From JBFMCC01 sp037445635 (GTDB lineage: Bacteria; Chloroflexota; Anaerolineae; Anaerolineales; Villigracilaceae), in the NCBI GenBank assembly GCA_037445635.1, contig JBBIKC010000009.1, positions 1-64,000 of the forward strand: a DNA stretch of 64,000 nt. The letters are read 5' to 3'. The notes under the pieces are model-generated. The model saw only the letters and a list, made by a program, of their open reading frames with translations. It had not been told where the DNA came from and did not search any database. This document shows, piece after piece, positions 21,860-30,618 of this stretch. The translations under genes were made by a program, and so were the position numbers. Within the stretch, counting starts at the first letter, position 1, and each line of letters begins with the position of its first letter.

Positions 21860-23536
21860 TTAGAGTTCGGCATCGCGCGGAACCCACGCAAGTACGGTCG
21901 TTCCCTCGCCGGGCGAGGAGGCGATGTCCACTTCGCCGCCAACGGCGCGCGCGCGCGTTTGCATGTTGGCAAGGCCATGTCCAAGCGATTTGCTCATCTT
22001 TTCCATGTCGAAGCCCTTGCCATCGTCGTGAATTTCCATCAGCACACGGTCGTCTGTCGTCCATAACGTCACGTTGACCTTGCTGGCGCTGGCATGTTTG
22101 GCGGAATTGGCCAGCGCCTCCTGGCAGATGTGGAACAAGGCGGAGGCATGTCCCTCAGGCAGATCGGCGACCTTGGCTCGCGCGCCGCTGAAGACCGCCT
22201 GCGCCAGCGTATGGGCGCGGTACTCGTTCACCAGTCGCTTGAGGCCATCCACCAGTTTCTCCTGTTTGAACTCGCGCGGGCGCAGATCAAGGATATACGC
22301 GCGCAGGTCGCGGATGATCTGGTTCAGGTCGTCTATGGCTTTCCTTAGATTGGCTTTGGCCTTCTGCGGCTCTTCATTGACCAGGTGCTGCACGTTCTCC
22401 AGCGCCAGCCCCACCCCGAAAATGGACTGGATGATGCCGTCGTGCAGGTCCATGCCGATGCGGTCGCGCTCCTCCAGGATCGCCAGGCGGCGCGCGTTGT
22501 GGTGCAGGCGGGCATTATCAATGGCCAGCCCGGCCCAGTTACTGACTGCCATCAGCATTTGGATATCATGTTCGTTAAACGGTGCGGACTCGCGGGTCGC
22601 CACACCCAACACGCCCACCAGCGTCTCGCTTGCCTTGAGCGGGAAGCAGGCCACACAGCGGTATCCTTCGCTGACCACCGCCTGCCGCAGGAAGCGGTCG
22701 TCGGATTGGATATCGGTGCTGATGAGCGGCTCGCCGCTCTGGGCCACCAGGCCGGGATACCCTTCCCCAACGCGGAACCGGTTTCGGGTCCAGAATGCTT
22801 CGGCGGATTGGCCGCGGTGCAACACCATGCGCAGGGTCTGCTTGTCGTCTTCCAGCAAAAAGAGCTCGCCCGCTTCCACTTTCATGTAATCCATCACCAG
22901 GCCAAGCGTCTTGTTCAGAATCTCGTCCAATTCGAGCGAGGAGGTCAGCGTGGAGGCCATGTCGTTCAGAAGTGCAAGGTCTTCACTGCGGCGCGTCAGG
23001 ATCGCGTCTCGCTCCCTCATCTTCTCGATGACGCGCGCGTTCTGAATGGCCGCGGCCGCGTAGGCCGCCAGCATTTGCATCACTTGTTCATCGTCAGACG
23101 TAAATTCAGGCGCGCCGATCTTGTCGGTGAGGTACAACTGACCCAGCTGGCTGTCGCCCGCCCGAATCGGCACGCCTAAAAACGAGGTCATGTGGGGATG
23201 ATGCGGGGGAAAGCCGACCGAGCGCGGGTCTTCGGAGATAACCGGCACGCGCAACGGATCCGCCCTGCCAATCAGCGCGCCGATCAAGCCGCGTCCTACG
23301 GGTGGATGCGCAATACGTTTGACCTCCGCATCCGTCATACCAACTGAAATGAACTTCCAGAGTTTGCCGCCCTCGTCCAGCGCCCCCAGCGCCGCGTAGC
23401 GTGCCTCCGCCTGTTCACACGCGGTGGTCACGATGCGTTCCAACAACGATTCCAACGATACATCCCTGACCAGTTCCAGGCTGGCCCGGTGCAGGGCGAT
23501 CAACCGCTCCTGAAGTTGTTCACGCGTCAACAGCAT
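21860..23536 (-). CDS. GAF-domain sensor histidine kinase, NarL/LiaS type
   Basis: The 558-residue soluble kinase has two GAF sensor domains (about 25-165 and 185-345), then a HisKA_3 dimerisation helix with the phosphorylated His in ERDRIGMDLHDGI, and a HATPase domain near the C-terminus (NSAKHASASKV, then DDGKGFD). It lacks transmembrane segments, so it senses a cytoplasmic signal. ATG 23536 fits GAGAGG upstream. No response regulator is adjacent, so the partner is elsewhere; the NarL-type regulator at 51200 has its own kinase. Confidence 0.9.
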   Translation of the reverse strand: MLLTREQLQERLIALHRASLELVRDVSLESLLERIVTTACEQAEARYAALGALDEGGKLWKFISVGMTDAEVKRIAHPPVGRGLIGALIGRADPLRVPVISEDPRSVGFPPHHPHMTSFLGVPIRAGDSQLGQLYLTDKIGAPEFTSDDEQVMQMLAAYAAAAIQNARVIEKMRERDAILTRRSEDLALLNDMASTLTSSLELDEILNKTLGLVMDYMKVEAGELFLLEDDKQTLRMVLHRGQSAEAFWTRNRFRVGEGYPGLVAQSGEPLISTDIQSDDRFLRQAVVSEGYRCVACFPLKASETLVGVLGVATRESAPFNEHDIQMLMAVSNWAGLAIDNARLHHNARRLAILEERDRIGMDLHDGIIQSIFGVGLALENVQHLVNEEPQKAKANLRKAIDDLNQIIRDLRAYILDLRPREFKQEKLVDGLKRLVNEYRAHTLAQAVFSGARAKVADLPEGHASALFHICQEALANSAKHASASKVNVTLWTTDDRVLMEIHDDGKGFDMEKMSKSLGHGLANMQTRARAVGGEVDIASSPGEGTTVLAWVPRDAEL

Positions 23537-23559
23537 GGGACACACCTCTCATCCCAGCC

Positions 23560-23565
23560 ATTATA
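23560..23565 (-). promoter_or_regulatory. -10 element of the GAF kinase gene
   Basis: A perfect TATAAT reads on the minus strand 23 bp before the kinase start. The -35 region is weak. Confidence 0.5.
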
Positions 23566-23635
23566 ATCAAATCCGAACGCCCTGATAGGTTTTGGCAGGG
23601 TATGACAATAGAATGTAAACTGCACTGGTGAACTC

Positions 23636-24961
23636 ATGACAACCTCCCGAATCTCTGGATTTTATAACATGACGCTCGAACAGCGCCGCGCAAAAATCGC
23701 GGAAGCTGCGCCTCAGACTCCGCCCGAACTTGCCGCCTGGACCTCGGGCGGACTCTCCCCCGAAGCCGCCGACCACATGATCGAAAACGTGATTGGTTTG
23801 CACAGCCTGCCGCTCGGCATTGCCCTCAACTTCATGGTCAACGGCCGCGACGTGCTCGTGCCTTTCGCCATCGAAGAGCCTTCGGTGGTGGCGGGCGCGT
23901 CGTTCATGGCAAAACTCGCCCGCGCCGGCGGCGGCTTCCATGCCACCACCACCGAACCGCTGATGATTGGGCAGATGCAGGTCATCCACCTCGTCAACCT
24001 GCATGAAGCGAAACTCAAACTCTACGAACACAAAGCCGAACTGCTCGCCGAAGCCGATGCGATTGACCCCGTGCTCAAAAAATTCGGCGGCGGCGCGCGC
24101 GACCTCGAAGTTCGAATTCTCGAATCATCGCCTATCGGTGCATTTTTAGTCGTCCACCTCATCTATGACGTGCGCGACGCGATGGGCGCCAATGCCGTCA
24201 ACACGGCATGCGAACGCCTCGCCCCCAAAGTGGAAGCCATCACGGGCGGCAAAGTCCACTTGCGGATTTTGTCCAATCTGGCGGACCGGCGCCTTGCGCG
24301 CGCGCGCTGTACCATCCCCGTGAAAGAACTGGCGTTTAAAACCGTAGGGCAGGTTTCCAACTCGCCCAGCGGACAAATTGAAAATTTGTCCTACAGCGGC
24401 GAACAAGTGCGCGACGGCATCATCGCCGCCTATGCCTTTGCCGCCGCAGACCCCTACCGCGCCGCCACCCACAACAAGGGCATTATGAACGGGGTGGATG
24501 CGGTGGTCATCGCCACCGGCAACGACTGGCGCGCCATTGAAGCGGGCGCCCATGCCTACGCGGTGAAAAACGGCAGGTACACTTCCCTCTCCACCTGGGG
24601 CAAAGACGCAGACGGCAACCTCGTCGGCACGCTGGAAATGCCGATGGCGGTGGGCATCGTCGGCGGCGCGACCAAGGTCCACCCGGCGGCGCAGGCGGCG
24701 GTCAAACTCATGGGTGTGAAAACCGCCTCCGAACTGGCGGAGATCATCGTCTCGGTCGGTCTCGCCCAGAACCTGGCAGCGCTGCGTGCCCTCGCCACCG
24801 AAGGCATCCAGCGCGGACACATGTCGCTGCACGCGCGGCAGGTTGCCATCGCGGCAGGCGCGACGGGAGAATTGATCGAGAAGGTGGCAAGTCAGATGGT
24901 GGCGGAGAAGGTGGTCAGAATTGATAGAGCGGAAGAGATTTTGAAGGAATTGCAGGCGTAG
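23636..24961 (+). CDS. mvaA: Class II hydroxymethylglutaryl-CoA reductase
   Basis: The 441-residue enzyme interconverts HMG-CoA and mevalonate. Class II hallmarks are ENVIG at 50-54, EEPSVVA near 80, DAMGANAVNT, GTLEMPMAVGIVGG and the C-terminal HMSLHARQVA. Because HMG-CoA synthase genes lie nearby, biosynthetic use is likely even though class II was first known as degradative. Residues 237-253 (VGQVSNSPSG...) are a 51-bp palindromic repeat inserted in frame between the strand ending VKELAFK and the helix starting SGEQVRDG. A GACCTGACAGGTCT repeat abuts the stop codon. Confidence 0.93.
   Translation: MTTSRISGFYNMTLEQRRAKIAEAAPQTPPELAAWTSGGLSPEAADHMIENVIGLHSLPLGIALNFMVNGRDVLVPFAIEEPSVVAGASFMAKLARAGGGFHATTTEPLMIGQMQVIHLVNLHEAKLKLYEHKAELLAEADAIDPVLKKFGGGARDLEVRILESSPIGAFLVVHLIYDVRDAMGANAVNTACERLAPKVEAITGGKVHLRILSNLADRRLARARCTIPVKELAFKTVGQVSNSPSGQIENLSYSGEQVRDGIIAAYAFAAADPYRAATHNKGIMNGVDAVVIATGNDWRAIEAGAHAYAVKNGRYTSLSTWGKDADGNLVGTLEMPMAVGIVGGATKVHPAAQAAVKLMGVKTASELAEIIVSVGLAQNLAALRALATEGIQRGHMSLHARQVAIAAGATGELIEKVASQMVAEKVVRIDRAEEILKELQA
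24344..24394. repeat. 'VGQVSN' palindromic repeat inside mvaA
   Basis: A 51-bp segment bounded by GTAGGGCAGGTT and TTGTCCTAC, with further internal symmetry, contributes exactly 17 codons to mvaA. Both strands translate into the stereotyped VGQ(V/I)xNL(S/P)-like peptide, a mark of this dispersed repeat family. Confidence 0.8.
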
Positions 24962-25055
24962 ACCTGACAGGTCTCACCCATGCCAACGCCAACCGCAATT
25001 CCCGCGCAGGCATAGGCTATGCCCTCCCAGCCTCTCGCGGAGACCTGTCAGGTCT
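24961..25055. repeat. GACCTGACAGGTCT repeat pair
   Basis: GACCTGACAGGTCT at the start and AGACCTGTCAGGTCT at the end bracket about 65 bp of unrelated sequence. The same word pair, closer together, is at 35280-35313. The mvaA stop codon uses the first base. Confidence 0.75.
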
Positions 25056-25112
25056 TTCAACCACGCAGGTTTGACGTCAAAGTTTTGGTGTTTGTGATAT
25101 AAGAGATTGAGA

Positions 25113-25418
25113 ATGAATACTGCCAAATCTGTAAACGGCGTAACAATAAGATTGCCCGACGAACGCTGGGTACACATCACCGAGGAACATGCGGAAATGG
25201 CAGGTTATCTCTACGATGTGCTTGAAACTGTTCAGGAACCACTGGCAGTGTTTGAAGGCAACGAAGGCGAATTGCTCGCCGCGCGTGAAATCGAAACAGG
25301 AAAATTTATTGTCGCTGTTTATCGGGAAACAAGCACGGAAGATGGCTTTATCATTACAGCGTTCTTGACGAAGCGCTGGAAATCGCTCGAAAGGAGAAAG
25401 AAAGTATGGCAGCGGTGA
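25113..25418 (+). CDS. Probable RelE/barnase-fold toxin-like protein
   Basis: The 101-residue protein reads GVTIRLPDERWVHITEEHAEM, then VFEGNEGELLAAREI, FIVAVYRE and DGFIITAFLT. This pattern (a substrate-loop His near HITEEH and paired C-terminal strands) matches small PBECR/DUF4258-like nuclease-fold toxins. The assignment is by pattern only. ATG 25113 is chosen over TTG 25107. It overlaps the DUF2283 gene by 13 bp, as toxin-antitoxin genes often do. Confidence 0.6.
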   Translation: MNTAKSVNGVTIRLPDERWVHITEEHAEMAGYLYDVLETVQEPLAVFEGNEGELLAAREIETGKFIVAVYRETSTEDGFIITAFLTKRWKSLERRKKVWQR

Positions 25419-25645
25419 ATCTCGACCACGTATTGACTGTTGTGCCTCAAGTGTTACAACTCCATCAAAAAAATATCTGGTTTTCTTATGACGAAGAAGC
25501 CGATGTGTTGTATTTGAATTTCAAAAAACCAAACCGCGCCGATGATTCTGAACTGCTGGACAACGATGTGCTTGTCCGATACGAGGGCGAAGAAGTTGTT
25601 GGTATGACGATTATGAACGCCAGCAAGAAAGTCGGCAAGAGATGA
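25406..25645 (+). CDS. DUF2283 protein, probable antitoxin
   Basis: The 79-residue protein contains the DUF2283 signature: VWFSYDEEADVLYLNF-like (here IWFSYDEEADVLYLNF), then DNDVLVRYEGEEVVGMTIMNAS. DUF2283 proteins are commonly paired with small DUF4258/RelE-like proteins and are thought to be antitoxins. AAAGGAGAAAGAAAGT precedes ATG 25406 within the upstream gene. Confidence 0.75.
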   Translation: MAAVNLDHVLTVVPQVLQLHQKNIWFSYDEEADVLYLNFKKPNRADDSELLDNDVLVRYEGEEVVGMTIMNASKKVGKR

Positions 25646-25649
25646 GCAA

Positions 25650-25682
25650 AGACTTCCGAAGTCTCAGAGACTTCGGAGGTCT
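25650..25682. repeat. AGACTTCGGAGGTCT palindrome pair
   Basis: AGACTTCCGAAGTCT and AGACTTCGGAGGTCT stand in tandem just after the DUF2283 stop. Further CCGTGAGTCCGTGA-like words follow. I see no gene in 25646-25840. Confidence 0.65.
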
Positions 25683-25840
25683 GATAGCAAGCCAACAAGT
25701 ATACAAATCCGTTTTCGTCCGTGAGTCCGTGACAAAGTCCGTTGACCAACCATCCGCGCATCCGTTCTGCGAGCAATCCGTTGAAAACCGCACGCAGGCT
25801 CGATGTCAAAGTTTTGGAATGTATAGGAACAAGATAACAT

Positions 25841-26530
25841 ATGGAAAGTAATAAATCACTTTGGGTTGTTGGGGGAATGGGCATAATTCTCGCCTGTTGC
25901 TTAGGCATTTTCTTACCTGCGATAAGTATGTTGATATTTCAACTCCTACCTGGTGATACTTTTTCGCTTGGACAATTGATCGTGGAATTAATATTGATAC
26001 CAACGGTTATAGTTGGTTTTATTGCCACAATAATCCAATTTAGAGAAAGCCAAGAGACTGCAACCCCTCGACTATACTGGGAAACTAAAACTGGAACTCT
26101 TGCGAAGGCTATTGACCTTACAATGCCACCAGGAAATGGCAGAGCGCGGACCCCACGACTTGTAATCATAAATGAAGGAAAAGCTATTACAACTTGGTAT
26201 CTAATACAATTCGAAGTCGCTAAAGAGGTTTATCTTAGGGATGCGCCAAGAATTAATAGACTTGTGGGGGACATAATAAGCTCACCAACAAGTGATACAC
26301 ATTGGCATTTTGATACCTTACCAGAAAAGCAATTTTTTTCCTTTGTGAGCAATGGCATGTACGCCTTGTATCCGAAATATACTCAACCACTTGGTGAAAT
26401 AGATTTCAATTTTTCTGTAGAAGAAAAATATCCCGATAGTTGTACTATTCCATTCGTGATTTACACAGATAAAGGAAAAGAGGAAAAAGGCAATTTAAAA
26501 ATAAGATTTGTAAAGGAAGAGCAGAGATAA
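25841..26530 (+). CDS. Uncharacterised two-TM membrane protein, AT-rich
   Basis: The 229-residue protein has two N-terminal transmembrane helices (about 8-35 and 44-66), then a cytoplasmic or exported beta-rich domain with no recognised motif (PRLVIINEGKAITTWYL). Base composition and codon use are visibly more AT-rich than neighbours (many AAT, ATA, TTA codons), which points to recent transfer together with the toxin-antitoxin pair. I do not recognise a function. Confidence 0.7.
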   Translation: MESNKSLWVVGGMGIILACCLGIFLPAISMLIFQLLPGDTFSLGQLIVELILIPTVIVGFIATIIQFRESQETATPRLYWETKTGTLAKAIDLTMPPGNGRARTPRLVIINEGKAITTWYLIQFEVAKEVYLRDAPRINRLVGDIISSPTSDTHWHFDTLPEKQFFSFVSNGMYALYPKYTQPLGEIDFNFSVEEKYPDSCTIPFVIYTDKGKEEKGNLKIRFVKEEQR

Positions 26531-26612
26531 ACTCTCGGAAAGAGAAATACTGGATTCCAATAAATCTGCAAAAGTAATTGGCATTTTTTAGATACAGGAA
26601 AAAAAACACTAA

Positions 26613-27698
26613 ATGACAACCCCACACAATCACACACACTCCCCCACCCTCCTCAAACCCGCCAAGCCCGTTGGTATCATCGGCTATGGCGCGTACGTTC
26701 CGCGATTCCGCCTGCCGGCGAAAGAAGTTGCGCGCGTATGGACCGGCGGCAAAGGCGGACTGCCCATCAAGGAGAAAGCCGTCCCCGGGCTGGATGAAGA
26801 CGTGATCACCATGTCCATTGAAGCGGCGCGCAACGCCATGAAGCGCGCGCAAATTGACCCGACCGAGCTGCGGGCGGTCTGGGTTGGGTCGGAGTCCCAC
26901 CCTTATGCGGTGAAACCAACCTCCACCCTGGTCGCGGAAGCGATCGGCGCCGTCCCCAACACGCAAGCCGCCGATTGGGAATTCGCCTGCAAGGCCGGCA
27001 CCGAAGCGCTCGTCGCCGCGATGGGACTGGTCGGCTCGGGCATGGGCAAGTACGCCATGGCAATCGGCATGGACACCGCGCAAGGCAAACCCGGCGACGC
27101 GCTCGAATACACCGCGGGCGCGGGCGGCGGCGCGTACATTCTCGGTCCCGCCGAGGAATCGCTGGCGGTCATCAACGCCTCGTATTCGTACGTCACCGAC
27201 ACGCCCGATTTCTGGCGCCGCTCCGACGCGAAGTATCCCGAACATGGCATGCGCTTCACAGGCGAGCCTGCTTATTTCAAGCACATCACCGAAGCCGCCA
27301 CACATCTGATGGAAGCATCCGGCACCACCGCCAAGGATTACAAGTGGGCGGTCTTCCACCAGCCCAACACGAAGTTCCCGCAACGCGTCGCCTCGGGGCT
27401 CGGCTTCTCGATGGATCAGATTCAGCCCGGGCTGCTCGTCCCTGTGATTGGGAATACGTACGCGGGCGCGGCAATGATTGGACTCACCGCGACTCTCGAC
27501 ATCGCCCAACCCGGCGACAGGATCCTCGTCGTTTCATTCGGATCCGGAGCCGGGTCCGACGCCTTCGACCTCACCGTTACTGACGCCATCACCGCCCGCG
27601 CGGGCCTCGCGCCCAAGACGCAGGAATACATCGCGCGGCGCACCGAGATTGACTACGCCACGTATGTGCGCTACCGCGGGAAATTGCAGATGAAGTAA
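26613..27698 (+). CDS. Archaeal-type hydroxymethylglutaryl-CoA synthase
   Basis: The 361-residue enzyme condenses acetoacetyl-CoA with acetyl-CoA. The catalytic cysteine is Cys126 in WEFACKAGT; GSESHPYAVKPTS and the active-site His in VFHQPNTKFP are also present. It belongs to the short, archaeal/bacterial form that works in a complex with a thiolase and a DUF35 protein, both of which follow. The N-terminal 17 residues (MTTPHNHTHS...) are an extra, His/Thr-rich tail. Confidence 0.92.
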   Translation: MTTPHNHTHSPTLLKPAKPVGIIGYGAYVPRFRLPAKEVARVWTGGKGGLPIKEKAVPGLDEDVITMSIEAARNAMKRAQIDPTELRAVWVGSESHPYAVKPTSTLVAEAIGAVPNTQAADWEFACKAGTEALVAAMGLVGSGMGKYAMAIGMDTAQGKPGDALEYTAGAGGGAYILGPAEESLAVINASYSYVTDTPDFWRRSDAKYPEHGMRFTGEPAYFKHITEAATHLMEASGTTAKDYKWAVFHQPNTKFPQRVASGLGFSMDQIQPGLLVPVIGNTYAGAAMIGLTATLDIAQPGDRILVVSFGSGAGSDAFDLTVTDAITARAGLAPKTQEYIARRTEIDYATYVRYRGKLQMK

Positions 27699-27700
27699 GA

Positions 27701-27780
27701 ACGATATTCGATCATTCGGTATTCGGGGGTCGTCAAATCGGTTTTCCGAATATCGATTCACGAGTATCGAAGATCGTTTC
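27701..27780. repeat. ATATTCG-type intergenic repeat
   Basis: Begins ACGATATTCG and contains several CGAATATCG/CGATATTCG words in both orientations. It fills the HMG-CoA synthase-thiolase spacer and is related to 11287-11346. Confidence 0.7.
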
Positions 27781-27811
27781 GCCATCACTCAACATCATTA
27801 GGAATTCTTTT

Positions 27812-28969
27812 ATGCCTGAAGTTATCATTGCCGGGGTAGGTCAAACAGAAGTGGGCGAGCATTGGGATATTGGTCTGCGCGACCTTGCCTTTGCCGCCAT
27901 TCAAGACGCCATCAAAGATTCGGGCGGGCTCAGGCCGCAGGCATTGTTCGCCGGTAATATGCTCGCGCCAAACCTTTCCCGCCAGGCGCACCTCGGCGTG
28001 CTGCTCGCAGATTTTGCCGGGTTGAACGGCATCGAAGCCGTGACGGTCGAAGCCGCGGGCGCCTCCGGCGGCGCGGCGCTGCGGCAGGGATACCTCGCCG
28101 TTGCCAGCGGCATGGTGGATGTGGCGCTGGTGGTCGGCGTGGAAAAGTTTACGGATAAGGTCGGCGCGGGCGTAGATGAAGCCCTTGCCACTACCGGCGA
28201 TGCGGATTTTGAATCGGTGCAGGGAATGACTCCCGCAGCGCAAGCCGCGCTGTTGATGAAACGCTATATGCACGAGTACGGCGTCCCCCCAGATGGCTTT
28301 GCCGGCTTTGCCCTCACCGCGCACGCCAACGGCGCAAACAACCCCAACGCCATGTTCCGCAAAGCCATCAAAGCGGAGACCTACGCCAAAGCCGAGATGG
28401 TCAGCGACCCGCTCAACATGTTCGACATGGCGCCCAATGCCGATGGCGCCGCCGCGCTTCTTTTGACCCGCCGCAGCCTGCTCCCCTCCGAATTTCCGCA
28501 TCCACTCGTGAAGATTGCCGGCTCCGCCGCGGCCTCGGATACGCTTGCCCTGCACGACCGCAAGGACATGCTCTACTTCGATACCGCCCAACTTTCGGCG
28601 GGCAAAGCGATGAAACAGGCAGGCGTCATCCTCGATGAAATTGATTTCTTCGAGTATCACGATACGTTCAGCATCTACGCCGCGCTGCAACTCGAAGCGG
28701 TGGGGTTCGCCGTCAAAGGCAAAGGCTGGAAACTTGCCGCGGAGGGCGAGATCGGGCTGAAGGGCAAAATCCCCTGCGCCACCATGGGCGGGATGAAAGC
28801 GCGCGGCTTCGCGGGCGGCGCCGCGGGCGTGTATCAGGCTGTCGAAGCAGTCATCCAGTTACGAGGTCGGGCTGAAGCGAACCAAATCCCCCAAGCAAAA
28901 ACGGCGTTGATTCAAAATCTCGGCGGGCCGGCGTCCACAGCCGTGACTCATGTCCTGACAGTGAAATGA
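27812..28969 (+). CDS. Archaeal-type thiolase homologue lacking catalytic Cys and GHP His
   Basis: The 385-residue protein aligns along its length with archaeal acetoacetyl-CoA thiolases (IIAGVGQTEVGE, VGVEKFTD, HANGANNPNAMFR, EYHDTFS). The nucleophile motif, normally EAACASG, reads EAAGASG, so Cys is Gly83. The GHP motif reads GFA (332-334). His283 of YHDTF is kept. With the nucleophile and the GHP His missing it is probably not a working thiolase. It may serve as a scaffold or CoA-binding partner of the HMG-CoA synthase/DUF35 complex. The sulfatase start overlaps its stop by 4 bp. Confidence 0.85.
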   Translation: MPEVIIAGVGQTEVGEHWDIGLRDLAFAAIQDAIKDSGGLRPQALFAGNMLAPNLSRQAHLGVLLADFAGLNGIEAVTVEAAGASGGAALRQGYLAVASGMVDVALVVGVEKFTDKVGAGVDEALATTGDADFESVQGMTPAAQAALLMKRYMHEYGVPPDGFAGFALTAHANGANNPNAMFRKAIKAETYAKAEMVSDPLNMFDMAPNADGAAALLLTRRSLLPSEFPHPLVKIAGSAAASDTLALHDRKDMLYFDTAQLSAGKAMKQAGVILDEIDFFEYHDTFSIYAALQLEAVGFAVKGKGWKLAAEGEIGLKGKIPCATMGGMKARGFAGGAAGVYQAVEAVIQLRGRAEANQIPQAKTALIQNLGGPASTAVTHVLTVK

Positions 28970-30516
28970 TGGGATTCGCGATGACAAGGAATCCCTTGAA
29001 GGCTTTGCACATCGGCGTTCTCGCAGTGATGGTCCTTACTCTCGTGTCGTGCGGCGGGGAGAACATCCCCTCTTCAGAAAACGGCCGTCCTAACATCGTC
29101 CTGATTCTGACCGACGACATGACGCTCGCCGATCTCGAATATATGGCTGAGACGAAGAGGTTGATCGGCGAACAGGGCACGACCTTCGACCAGTTCCTTG
29201 TCAGTATGTCGTTGTGCTGTCCCTCGCGGGTGTGCATCCTGCGCGGGCAGTATCCGCACAATTCGCAGATTGTCGGCAACAAGCCGCCCGCTGGCGGATT
29301 CCAAATGGTGTACCAACTCGGGCTGGAAGAATCGACCGTGGCCGTCTGGTTGCAGGATGCAGGATATCGGACCGCGCTGATTGGGAAATATCTCAATGGT
29401 TATCCTGCAACGGCAACCCCAACCTACATCCCGCCCGGCTGGGACGAATGGTACGTCCCTGCGGGCGACGAGTTGATGAACGATTTTGCCTATCAGGGTT
29501 TCAATTATTTCCTGAATGAGAACGGCAAGATCGTGGATTACGGCTACGCTCCCGAAGATTACACAACGGACGTGTTCGCCGGGAAGGCCGTTGACTTCAT
29601 TCATCAAAGCAGTCAGGACAGCCAGCCATTCTTCCTCTACACGGCGACCTATGCTCCGCACCGGCCGAGCGTCCCCGCACCGCGTCACGCCGGCCTGTTC
29701 GAGGATATCCAATTACCGGCCTCGCCCTCGATCAACGAAGAGGACATCAGCGACAAGTCGCGGTTCTTTGGCCGAAATCCCTTGCTCACCGACGAACAGG
29801 TCGATGATCTGCGCCAGCAGTATCGTCTGCGCATCCAGTCCCTGCAGGCAGTGGATGAAATGGTGGCAAAGATTTATGCCGCGCTCGAAGAGGCGGGTCA
29901 ACTGGACAATACCTACATCTTCTTCACGTCAGATAACGGCTATCACCTGGGCGAGCACCGCCTGCTGGCAGGGAAGAACACCCCCTTCGAAGAGGACATC
30001 CGCGTCCCGCTTCTCGTCCGCGGGCCCGGCATTAAGGCCGGGACAGTGATCGGAAAATTGGCCAGCAACATTGACCTGGCGCCGACGATTGCGGAACTGG
30101 CCGGTGTTGTCCCGCCCGATTTCGTGGACGGCCGCTCGCTGGTGCCTCTTCTAAAAAACAGGATCATCTTCTCGTGGCGGGACGGACTCCTCATCCGGAG
30201 GGAGGCGAGCATTGACGAAACGGTCTGGCTGGACCCGGTCTCGGTCCTCGGACCCCAGGGCGAGGTCGAACCCCTGGACTCCATCTACGATGCCAAGGCT
30301 GGCGGTCAGTTCATTGCCCTGAGGACCTCTGACTACACGTACGTGGAATTCAAAAACGGCGACAAGGAACTTTACGACTTGAGAAATGACCCTTATCAGT
30401 TGGAGAACATCTACGAAACCGCCGACCCCAAATTCCTGCACGAACTGCATGAGTGGTTGAAAAAACTGAAGGATTGCAGGGCCGATACCTGCCGGGAATA
30501 TGATACCGAGCCATGA
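28966..30516 (+). CDS. Lipoprotein sulfatase, formylglycine type
   Basis: The 516-residue protein has a lipobox LVSC (Cys29), then NIVLILTDDM with metal-binding Asp residues, and the formylglycine motif CCPSR, i.e. C-x-P-S-R with Cys84 as the residue to be modified. FFTSDNGYHLGEHR and PFEEDIRVPLLVRGPG are further sulfatase signatures. It would hydrolyse sulfate esters outside the membrane. It interrupts the thiolase-DUF35 order and is translationally coupled to the thiolase homologue by ATGA. No maturase is in the window. Confidence 0.9.
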   Translation: MMGFAMTRNPLKALHIGVLAVMVLTLVSCGGENIPSSENGRPNIVLILTDDMTLADLEYMAETKRLIGEQGTTFDQFLVSMSLCCPSRVCILRGQYPHNSQIVGNKPPAGGFQMVYQLGLEESTVAVWLQDAGYRTALIGKYLNGYPATATPTYIPPGWDEWYVPAGDELMNDFAYQGFNYFLNENGKIVDYGYAPEDYTTDVFAGKAVDFIHQSSQDSQPFFLYTATYAPHRPSVPAPRHAGLFEDIQLPASPSINEEDISDKSRFFGRNPLLTDEQVDDLRQQYRLRIQSLQAVDEMVAKIYAALEEAGQLDNTYIFFTSDNGYHLGEHRLLAGKNTPFEEDIRVPLLVRGPGIKAGTVIGKLASNIDLAPTIAELAGVVPPDFVDGRSLVPLLKNRIIFSWRDGLLIRREASIDETVWLDPVSVLGPQGEVEPLDSIYDAKAGGQFIALRTSDYTYVEFKNGDKELYDLRNDPYQLENIYETADPKFLHELHEWLKKLKDCRADTCREYDTEP

Positions 30517-30618
30517 CAAAGTCTATCAACTTCGGAATGAACAAAGTTTGATAGTTCTTGAGAGTCGCGCGGAATAGAATTACGCTTGCAATAAGATAAG
30601 GACAACCAAGGAGTTCGA

